Assembly: GCA_000442015.1 (NCBI GenBank)
Contig: KE561194.1
Span: 1-31,682 of the forward strand
Direction of reading: 5' to 3'
DNA: 31,682 nt
From: Rozella allomycis CSF55
Taxonomy: Eukaryota; Rozellomycota
Shown here: piece after piece, positions 1 to 8,400 of the stretch
How the letters are laid out: every line of letters begins with the position of its first letter
How positions within the stretch are numbered: the first letter of the stretch is position 1
Program-made: the position numbers and the translations under genes
Notes under the pieces: model-generated
Databases searched by the model: none
What the model was told of the DNA's origin: nothing
What the model saw: the letters and a program-made list of their open reading frames with translations, nothing else

Positions 1-66
1 ATGTGTGATGGAATCAATACCCCTGTCAAAAGATCGATATCTGTGAAACCATATGGAGCAAACTAG
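1..66 (+). other. possible 3' end of a gene entering from the left
   Basis: An open frame runs from the first base to a TAG at 64-66 and reads about 21 residues ending VKPYGAN. It may be the last exon of a gene whose body lies outside the window. The ATG at base 1 is probably a coincidence of the cut. No family is recognisable from so short a tail, so this is only a flag for whoever joins the flanking sequence. Confidence 0.2.
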
Positions 67-174
67 CAATAGTTAAAGAACTTATAAATGCCATCAGAAA
101 TGATTCGCTATGAAGTGTTAAATAATAGGCAAAAGTTGATAAAGTGAATTTGCTCCTCGTCTTCAACGGTTCAA

Positions 175-260
175 CCGTCCATAGCTCAGTTGGTAGAGCG
201 CGTGACTGTAGATGTCAAATAGTAATCATGATGTCCCTGGTTCAATTCCGGGTGGACGGA
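175..260 (+). tRNA. tRNA-Tyr (GTA) with 13-nt intron
   Basis: The full cloverleaf can be drawn. Acceptor 175-181 pairs with 253-259, and the discriminator is A260. The D arm has the AGTTGGTA loop. Anticodon stem 201-205 pairs with 226-230, the anticodon GTA is at 208-210, and the T arm has a TTCAATT loop. A 13-nt intron (212-224) interrupts the anticodon loop one base 3' of the anticodon, the canonical eukaryotic position and typical of tRNA-Tyr. A TTTT run at 264-267 can serve as the Pol III terminator. The 3' half of the gene is seen again after the N at 290, which I read as an assembly overlap rather than a second tRNA. Confidence 0.96.
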
Positions 261-326
261 TACATTTTGAGGTTTCTTTTATTAGACTTNATTCCGGGTG
301 GACGGATACATTTTGATGTTTCTTTT
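245..326. repeat. duplicated sequence flanking N290 (contig-overlap artefact)
   Basis: Bases 245-280 (end of the tRNA T arm and its 3' flank) recur at 291-326 with one difference, and the second copy begins directly after the single N at 290. This is the same arrangement as at six other N positions in the window, so I treat it as an unmerged overlap. Confidence 0.85.
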
Positions 327-400
327 AGACTCATTGGTTCAATCGACCATCATCACTGCCACTTTACAAATAGCGATCTTAACATCTTAATCTTTCTATA

Positions 401-485
401 AACTTCAATATTCATTGTTATCAACTGAAATAAGACATTTTCAGAAACTTCAATATTCATTGTTGTCAATTGAAATGAGACATTT
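401..485. repeat. imperfect tandem duplication, two 40-bp copies, period 45
   Basis: Bases 401-440 and 446-485 match at all but a few positions (both start AACTTCAATATTCATTGTT and end GACATTT). No N lies between them, so unlike the N-flanked repeats this looks like a real short tandem duplication. It has no open frame or recognisable function. Confidence 0.75.
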
Positions 486-1334
486 CTCGTTGATTGATTC
501 TTAAGCCTACCAAAGGTTGTTATCTGGATCGAAGACTTAAGTCGACAGAGCGAATTTTGTCTCCAACATTGACTTAGTTACAGAAGCCCACCAAAAGTTG
601 TTAATTGATCATTACTACCTTCTCATGAAAAATTATTAACCAAGAATATATAATACGATAACTTTGATCGAGAAACAGAGGGTTGCTTGATTCAACAAAG
701 CAAATGCTTTCTCCAACGTGTGTCGCAAACTCGGTGAGGACCATGCAATTGACGTAAGGTCAATATTAACCAATATTAACCTCAATTGTGTTAATAGAGA
801 TTTCATCAGAAGTCTTTGTCAAAAGGAAATTGTTACAATTTTTCAAACGAGCATAATAATAAAAGTTAAAATACGTAATGAGTATAGCCGTAGGTTTTCA
901 CAGTTCAAAGCTCTTTACTTGCAGGTATTCGCCAATCGAACAAATGTTTTAAAAGAGAATATAAAATTATTTGGGCAATTTAGTTTATAGTTTAATAAAT
1001 GCAATGTTTAAGTACCTGAGCAAGATCAAGATGCCGCAACCCACACAAGAGACAAATAGTTCACACTTCACTCTTTATAAATATAAAACCGTAATAGTAA
1101 TTCTCATTACTACAATAAATTGCAATACAACACTTAAATATGCATTTGAATAATCTAAATAAATTGACAACCCCATATGAATTATTACGCTAAGCTACGC
1201 TCAGAAATCTTGTATGGCCAGGGAATTGCAAAATGTTGTTTTCTTTACGATTAATTGAAACTGGTGTTTTTGAAGTAATCATTGAGCTCAAAAGAATATT
1301 TCTATTTATAGTTCCGCAAATTAGGAAACTTGCA
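486..1334. other. stretch without a convincing gene
   Basis: Open frames here (such as around 718-990 and 971-1153) are short, low in complexity and match no family I know. They lack the GTA...AG phase structure that ties exons together elsewhere. A motif resembling CCACCAAAAGTTGTTA occurs twice in diverged form (about 509 and 588), suggesting decayed repeats. The last part, 1150-1334, should hold the promoter and 5' leader of the first lipase. Confidence 0.5.
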
Positions 1335-2228
1335 ATGTTGATTGCACTAAATTTTTTATTCTTATTCGGTTTCATAAATGGCTACATAAACTCTGTCCGG
1401 CATGTGAAATGTTCTTATCCCTCACACCAAGAGGATAACGATTGTGTAGAGCTACTAGCAAAGGTAAATGTTAAGGTATTGTATCACAAATCCATTCCTT
1501 TTGCCATCGCCCAATATTGCCAAAGTAAAATTGAGATATCATTTAGAGGAAGTATGGATTTTGATGACTGGCTAGTCAATCTTAACTTTTCCCCAACAGC
1601 AAATCAAGAAACGATTATACCCGGAAATATAGCAGTGCATTCTGGTTTTTACAAAAAGGCAATTGAAATACTTCCAATTTTATCCAATTATCTTGAAGAT
1701 AACCTTGAAATTTTACAGTCACATGCAATCATCTTTGCTGGTCACTCTCAAGGTGGAGCTCTTGCTACTGTTACAGCTATGATATTGAATGATTTTTATA
1801 ATTTTAAATCTGTCGTTGTTTACACTTTTGGATGTCCCAAGATATTCTTTTCACAAGTGGATGAATTCTGGAAATATCGCATTTTTAGGTTTGTTCTTTC
1901 AGGGGATCCAATCGTGAATATGCCACCTTTGCTTCGTCACGCAGGAAAAGAAATATTAATGGAATCACCGGAAGGGAAGTTTAGCTCTTTAAAATTGTTG
2001 AATGGCGTGGGATCTTTAGGATCTACAATATCAAATGCGATCTCAACTTTTCAAAGTCCTAAGAAAATGGAAGCCTCAGAGATATTAAAAACGTGTCTTA
2101 ATACATTAAAAGAAGCCTCTGAAAAATGTAGACCTGTCACAAATGCCATCAGATCGCATAGCATTATAGCCTACGAAAAGGGTCTAGACCTTTTTAGAGA
2201 TCAAATTGAAATTCAAATCAAACAATAA
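1335..2228 (+). CDS. secreted class-3 (fungal-type) lipase, paralog 1
   Basis: Predicted triacylglycerol-lipase-like alpha/beta hydrolase of 297 residues without introns. Residues 1-17 form a hydrophobic signal peptide. The fold signature follows: FRGS with a DDW motif (about 70-79), HSGFY (102-106), then the nucleophile elbow GHSQG with Ser138. Asp191 in SGDPIVNMPP and His275 in SHSIIAYEK complete a plausible triad. I chose the ATG at 1335 rather than one at 1233, because the latter would put 34 residues ahead of the signal peptide and neither paralog has such an extension. Cys26 and Cys37 match a Cys pair near the N terminus of paralog 3. It lies 141 bp upstream of paralog 2 in the same orientation, so the pair arose by tandem duplication. 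Substrate is not predictable. Confidence 0.9.
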   Translation: MLIALNFLFLFGFINGYINSVRHVKCSYPSHQEDNDCVELLAKVNVKVLYHKSIPFAIAQYCQSKIEISFRGSMDFDDWLVNLNFSPTANQETIIPGNIAVHSGFYKKAIEILPILSNYLEDNLEILQSHAIIFAGHSQGGALATVTAMILNDFYNFKSVVVYTFGCPKIFFSQVDEFWKYRIFRFVLSGDPIVNMPPLLRHAGKEILMESPEGKFSSLKLLNGVGSLGSTISNAISTFQSPKKMEASEILKTCLNTLKEASEKCRPVTNAIRSHSIIAYEKGLDLFRDQIEIQIKQ

Positions 2229-2369
2229 ATATTGATACTAATCACTATCACCATTCAAACCATAATCACTTATCACTTATTGATTTTTCTTTGCTGACTC
2301 ATTTGATGGGCGTGACAAAGTCCCTGCATATTTTGGCAGGTAACATGCTTGTGGCTGGTGTGAAAAAAG

Positions 2370-3314
2370 ATGAAAATATTTTGTTTGGCACTTATTTCCG
2401 TACTTTCTATTGTCTCATGTGAATTACTTCAGAAGTCTCTACGAAAAGTCTTGTATGCCACACCGAAATACACAAACACCCCGGAATGTCAACACTACGT
2501 CAAAGAAACCAGATCAAAGATACTGTATCATGAAAACAAAGCTTTCGGGATGGTCCAGTCATTTGAAGAAATGATAGAGATTACATTTCGAGGAACATAC
2601 GACCTTGATGATTGGAAGATCAATTTAAGAATGAAGGAAGCAATTGCAACTAATTTAACGAATATAAAAGTACATAAAGGTTTTTTAGAGAAAAGCATGA
2701 AATTATTGCCAATAGTGAAAAAGGCCATAAGTGACACACCGGGGTCTTCGAACAAAAAGCTCTTACTTACTGGGCATTCACAAGGAGGAGCATTAGCCAT
2801 TCTAATTGGCATGGCGCTTTACTTTGAAGACAAATCCTTGAATATGAAGATTGTGACATTTGGTTGCCCAAAAATATTTTACTCTGAAATCGACAAAATA
2901 TTTAACGACAAGATAACGCGAATAGAAGCTCCCCTAGATCCTGTTCCATTACTTCCTCCTTTTCTTAACCATGCCGGTAAACGTGTTGTAATTGGAGAAA
3001 CACCGAACCCTTACGTTTTCTACATTGTCAAATGGGCTTCATTGATTTCATTTAGTATCATTACACAGATGCTTAATCTCAGCACCGTCTCTAGCATAAC
3101 ACCGTCAATTGTAAAAATTCTCATAGAATCGAACGAGATAGAAAGTCTAAAATCAGCAAATTCCTTCATAACTGAAATGAAAATCATTTATCCAACTGCA
3201 TTATACATTATTGTGTTTTTTGCCTACTCCTTAATACAATTGCTAAAAGCACATCAGACTCGACGATACATGGCCGAATTACAGAATTCTCCGAACTTGA
3301 ACATTAAATATTAA
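2370..3314 (+). CDS. secreted or membrane-tethered class-3 lipase, paralog 2
   Basis: 314 residues, intronless. The signal peptide covers about 1-17 (LALISVLSIVSC). Class-3 lipase motifs: FRGTYDLDDW (73-82), HKGF (102-105), GHSQG with Ser137, and Asp190 in PLDPVPLLPP. The C-terminal catalytic His is His295, in AHQTRRY; it keeps the H-x4-Y spacing of the other two paralogs although the neighbouring residues differ. Unlike them it has a strongly hydrophobic segment (about 274-293) directly before that His, which could be a membrane anchor or part of a lid. It also lacks the first of the two N-terminal Cys residues seen in paralogs 1 and 3. It is the most diverged of the three, and activity is likely but less certain. 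Confidence 0.87.
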   Translation: MKIFCLALISVLSIVSCELLQKSLRKVLYATPKYTNTPECQHYVKETRSKILYHENKAFGMVQSFEEMIEITFRGTYDLDDWKINLRMKEAIATNLTNIKVHKGFLEKSMKLLPIVKKAISDTPGSSNKKLLLTGHSQGGALAILIGMALYFEDKSLNMKIVTFGCPKIFYSEIDKIFNDKITRIEAPLDPVPLLPPFLNHAGKRVVIGETPNPYVFYIVKWASLISFSIITQMLNLSTVSSITPSIVKILIESNEIESLKSANSFITEMKIIYPTALYIIVFFAYSLIQLLKAHQTRRYMAELQNSPNLNIKY

Positions 3315-3384
3315 TAAATTGTTGTTAATATTGAATTAAATGCCTTTTTGAATACATTGCCTTTCCTTTTAGCTAGAGCATTTG

Positions 3385-4362
3385 ATGCTTCGCCACAAAT
3401 ACAATTTAACAATGTCCGTTGCCTTTTTCAAAAGTAGAATGCTTAATACATTGGGTCCAATAATATCGAAGAACACGGGAATGACCAAATTGGGAAACAT
3501 TGAGCAAGTTACAGGCGAAAGTGTTAAAAAGGTAACATGGTTAACTGATTCTGAAAGAAACTCGACATACCGCATATACCCTCAATTCGAGCCATTCGTG
3601 AAGGTAAAATTAACTTGGAAGAATACGTTGAAAATGTCCCGCATGATTTGTCATACCTTGAAAAGATCGAGCACGAAAAACCCTACAATGTCAAATATCC
3701 AAAGCTTCAGCCAAGCGATACAGTATTCTGTATTGACTTGAATGAATTGAAATCCAAGCAGCAGCTACTTGAGGAATCAGTTGAGACCTATAAACCGGTG
3801 CCTCCACCGCCGTAAGTTATGTTTAAAGATTTCAATAGTCGGCTAGAAAAGGAAAAGGTTCCAGAAGTTTTTAAACAAGTCATATCTGAGATTTTACCTG
3901 ACAAATGTAGTTTAGATTTTAAACAAGTCAAGTTTCGTGATTTGAAATTGGAAGAGAGGTCAAAAGTAAGTCGCATACTCTTAATCAATCTAGATCTTAA
4001 TTGAATGCCAGAAAAGAACAAATATATATTTTCCAGACTCTGCTCTTAATAGCATTCAAACTCTATATGACGTGCAAGCTCATCTTGAATTTGAGGAACC
4101 TCCTGAGCCTACACATGGAAATCCATTGGATGAATTGTTTAGGGGCCAAATCCTTCCTCCAAATGTGAAAGTGAATTTGTGGGCAGGTTACCGCACCGTT
4201 GTTGACGCGCGATATGTCTTCCCCACATTGAGATCTGAATTTGTTGCTGGTTCAAATGTTAAATATGCTCAACCGAAGAATGTTTTACCAAAGGAGCCTA
4301 AAAAATATAAACAACATCAAATACATCAGAAGCCGCTCCTTGAAAGTGCCGAAGTAATTTAA
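3385..4362 (+). CDS. probable mitochondrial large-subunit ribosomal protein mL50
   Basis: Four exons, 3385-3531, 3558-3811, 3839-3965 and 3994-4362, give 298 residues. The introns are 26, 27 and 28 nt, and each restores phase and avoids an in-frame stop. The first 30 or so residues are rich in Arg/Lys/Ser and lack acids, as in a mitochondrial presequence. The C-terminal exon has a helix around LIECQKRTNIYFPDSALNSI followed by TLYDV, which resembles the Cys/Pro-Ser/His-x-DV pattern of the mL50 family. LPPNVKVNLW after it resembles the conserved LPPN strand. The identification rests on this C-terminal part only. An alternative ATG at 3412 is in the same frame. Confidence 0.5.
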
Positions 4363-4527
4363 TAAAGGTCTAAGAAATGACACCTCATTTCAGTTTTTCT
4401 TAACTTCATAAAGGCTTGATCTTACATTTAAAATGTCAATTTTTCTTTTAACAATCGCAAATGAATTTCATCTAATCAAAATGAATTAGATTCATCAAGT
4501 TCATCAGATGCCGATCATTTCATTGCA

Positions 4528-4576
4528 CGAGATTTCAAAAATACAAAAAATNCGAGATTGCAAAAATACAAAAAAT
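4528..4576. repeat. 24-bp duplication flanking N4552 (contig overlap)
   Basis: Bases 4528-4551 and 4553-4576 differ at one position and abut the N at 4552 on both sides. It lies just beyond the 3' end of the minus-strand gene at 4579-5176, in an A-rich stretch. Confidence 0.8.
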
Positions 4577-4578
4577 GT

Positions 4579-5176
4579 CTATTTATTTGAATGTTTTTTG
4601 ATAAGCTTTAGCCATTGATATATACTTACATTCGCGTTATACGCCCTGGTATTTTTCGCTCTCACTTTATGAATCTGATTAATATATTCTTCGCTCGCAA
4701 ACATCTGTTTCTATGATAAATCATTACAAGCATTTTTACAATAATTATTTCCTTCAAATCCATATCCTGCTGGCTATTAGCATTTCCCAGTTTTTCCAAA
4801 ATCCCCTGATAATATTTTACACGCTCCTGTTCCTCTTCGACCAAGATCATGAGCCTCGCATTAATACTTTTGAGATGGTCCGCTCTCAAAGCTCTCTTCA
4901 CAAACGGTTTATCAATCGCCTTTCCGAGCTGATTCGGCACTATGAGCAAATCTGTCAGACTAAATGCATGTGAATTACCTTCAATACTGGCGGGCAGATG
5001 CTCAAACGAGTCGCCAAGGGGCCCGAACCGTGGGTGATACGCACCGCCGATTTTAGATCGAAGAACGAAAATTGGAAAAAATCGCTCGATTGCCTGTATG
5101 GGAGAAAAATAATGGTTACTGATTCGTCCTTGGAGTATGGCCGCAGATGTGGGATAATCTTTTTGTTGCGGTTCAT
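4579..5176 (-). CDS. unrecognised small basic protein, five exons
   Basis: A spliced model gives 163 residues: exons 5120-5176, 4979-5093, 4740-4951, 4630-4710 and 4579-4605, with introns of 26, 27, 29 and 24 nt in matching phases. The ATG at 5176 is the only one that joins cleanly to the long second exon. Parts of the last two introns are also open when retained, so the 3' end is less sure. The protein starts with a basic stretch (MNRNKKI), has a Phe/Pro/Gly-rich segment (ERFFPIFVLRSKIGGAYHP) and a long charged helix (about 85-120) that may form a coiled coil, and ends Lys-rich. I do not recognise the family. Size and composition would suit a mitochondrial ribosomal or assembly protein, but that is a guess. 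Confidence 0.55.
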
Positions 5177-5436
5177 TTTTGGACAGGGGTGGCCTGGCTA
5201 CCAAAGTTATTTGTACAGGAATTAATAGCTAGACTGCCTAGAGCTTTGATTATTGAATTATTGAGAATATAGTTTTTAATTTATATTGAGAGAAACTAAA
5301 GATTTCAAGTTAAGAAAATAAAAATCCATATTTTCTATTGAACGTTTAATAACCCGTTTACAACATTATTTTATTTCCAATGTTCCATTTTATTACTTCC
5401 TGCTGTCTTTCCCAATCTTTTCAGGATAACCGGGGT

Positions 5437-8400
5437 ATGTCACTTTTTGAGCAAGAAGAAGACGCATTTTCCGCGTTCCAAGTGAGTTCAACCGACTACG
5501 TGGCACCAGTTCCACTTAAGCGCGGCACTGACGAAGAGATCTATCCGTTTCCCAAGAGCGCGCGCCTGTCTAAAGCGACGCAGGTGATGGATGAGTTTTC
5601 GACGCGGGTAATTTACTGTATAATGCTTCAATATAGGTAAAATAATTTTTTCATAATTATCTAGGTAAAATAATGTGGGAGAGATGAGCAGGTTGAGCGG
5701 GAGGTGCAAGAGGGCGAGAAAAAGTCTCAGATCACGCATAGTGTGCGCCACGAGGTAGCGATACCTGAGGGGTTTGAGTATGTGCCTTTGAGTGAGCATG
5801 AGAGTCCGAGTGAGCCTTTTCGGAGGTATCCGTTTACGCTTGATCCGTTCCAGCAGTGTAGTGTGAGTTGTATTGAGAGGAACGAGAGTGTGTTGGTGAG
5901 TGCGCATACATCAGGTAAGGGAGATTGAGTTTTTTGAGGAGGTATTTAATGGGGATGGTGGTAATGATAGCTGGAAAGACAGTGATTGCCGAGTATGCGA
6001 TTGCGATGGCGCTGAAGAAGAAGCAGCGGGTGATATATACGAGTCCGATCAAGGCTCTTAGTAACCAAAAGTACCGCGAGTTCCATCATGAGTTTGGCGA
6101 TGTTGGGTTGATGACTGGAGAAGTTACGATTAACCCAACTGCGTCGTGTTTGGTGATGACGACGGAGGTAAGAAAATAGAAAACAAGAGATAGATTTTGA
6201 GGAGTATGTTGTATAGGGGCAGTGAGGTGATGCGAGAAGTCGGATGGGTTGTGTTTGACGAGGTGCATTATATGAGAGACAAGGAGCGAGGAGTTGTTTG
6301 GGAGGAGACTCTTATCCTGTTGCCTGACCAGGTGCGGTATGTGTTCTTGTCGGCGACGATTCCGAATGCCAAGCAGTTTGCCGAGTGGATCTGTTGTGTG
6401 CACCACCAGCCGTGTCATGTGGTGTATACAGATTATAGGCCGACGCCGTTGCAGCATTATTTGTTTCCTGCTGGTGGCGATGGGATCCATTTGGCTGTAG
6501 ATGAGAAGGGTGTGTTTCGGGAGGATAATTTTGTGAAAGCGTTGAGTGTGTTGGGCGATGATACGGTGTTGGGAGGCAAGAAGAAAAGGAAGCCTACAAA
6601 GAATGGTAAAGAGAGTGATTGAAGAGTATAGGGCCTTCTGATTTGTTTAAGATTGTGAAGATGATAATGATGAAGAACTACCAGCCCGTTATAGTGTTTA
6701 GTTTTTCGAAAAAGGAGTGTGAGGCGAATGCGACGCAGATGTCAAAGTTGGATTTTAATGGTGAGGAGGAGAGGATGATGGTTGGCAAGATATTTAATAA
6801 TGCGATGGAGGCGTTGAGTGAGGATGATAGACAGTTGGCTCAGATTGAGAATATATTACCGTTTCTGAAGAGGGGGATTGGTATCCATCATTCAGGTGAG
6901 AGAGTATGTAAAGAAAGAAAGGATTGTTACCGATATTGAAGGAGGTGATAGAGTTGTTGTTTCAGGAGGGGTTGTTGAAGGTTTTGTTTGCGACTGAGAC
7001 GTTTTCGATTGGACTGAATATGCCAGCAAAGACTGTAGTGTTTACTAATTCGAGAAAGTTTGATGGAAGGGATTTTAGATGGATTAGCAGTGGAGAGTAT
7101 ATCCAGATGAGTGGGAGAGCTGGAAGGAGAGGGTTGGATGATAGAGGGATTGTTATATTGATGTTGGATGAGAAGATGGAGCCAACAGTAGCCAAGAACA
7201 TGATAAAGGTAATAGCATGTAGTTGTAGTGAAGACTAGGTAAGCAAGTAGTTCTAGTGAAGACTAGGTATTGAATTTAAATCAAATATAATAAAAGGGAC
7301 AAGCTGATGCATTGAATAGTGCTTTCCATTTGAGTTANCAAGCTGATGCATTGAATAGTGCATTCCATTTGAGTTATAATATGATATTGAATTTGATTAG
7401 AGTTGAAGTAATAGATGATTGAATGTTTGATGAAGGGGATGTCACCAGAAGATATTTTAGAGAAATCATTTTATCAATTCCAGAACAATGATTCATTGCC
7501 AAATTTGGAGAATCAGTTGAATGAGTTGATTGAAAGAAGAAAAGGATTGAAGATTGAACAAGAAGAAACAATTTCTGAATATTATGAAATAAAACAAGTA
7601 AAAGAGATTTAATATTGTAATGAAGCAATTGGAGGTGTTGAAGAAGGATTTTAAGATGATAATTCATCATCCCACGAATATTTTACCATTTTTGCAAGTT
7701 GGCAGATTGGTTAAAATAAAGCATGAAAATGATGATTTTGGATGGGGATGTTTGGTTAATTTTATTAGAAAGAAAAAGATTGAAAAAGACAAGGGTAATC
7801 TATTACAAGTATGATGATAGAAACAAGTGAGATTTATATAATAGAAGTCTTGTTGAATTGTCAAAAGAATTCAGCTATTCCAAAGCCTTGTTTAAATGAT
7901 AAAGGAGAGATGATTGTTGTTCCAGTTGTTTTGGAGAGTTTAGATGCTGTTTCTAAAGCGAGAGTTTATTTGCCAAAAGATTTAAAGAGTTATGAGAATA
8001 GGCAATCAATGTACAAGACAATTGAGCAAGTTAAAAAGAGACTAGGTAAGGAAGTGGGGGTTGTGTTTAACGTAGGTAAGAAGAAGTTAGTATAGTTAAA
8101 CTAGGTAATCTATTTCTTCTCTAACATTATTATAGGTAATTCATTCTACTTTCACCTCGATGTAAGGGACTATTCCATTGTTGGATCCAGTAAAGGATAT
8201 GAATATTCAAGATGAAAATTTAAAAAAATTAATAAAAAAGATGAACACGTTGGAAATTAAATTGGAAGAAAACAAACTCTTCAATTCTCCAAATCTTTCT
8301 TCAATTTATAATTCATTTGAAGAAAAAGTTAATTTAGAAAATGAAATCAAATTAATCAAAAATTTAATCAAACAAACAACGTGTATTCTTCACATGGATG

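Noticed and set aside
291-326. A second, partial tRNA-Tyr gene
   Set aside because: Only the T-arm half is present, directly after an N, in the same layout as the other overlap artefacts.
718-1153. Two overlapping open frames read as small genes
   Set aside because: They have no recognisable domain, low-complexity composition and no supporting splice structure.
2370-3314. Lipase 2 as a dead paralog lacking the catalytic His
   Set aside because: His295 aligns with the H-x4-Y motif of the other two paralogs, so the triad is probably complete.
5374-5389. 16-mer TTTCCAATGTTCCATT shared with 13173-13188, as a possible regulatory element
   Set aside because: One shared 16-mer in AT-rich sequence of this length is near chance expectation, and the two contexts (5' of MTR4, 3' of the Tra2-like gene) do not match.
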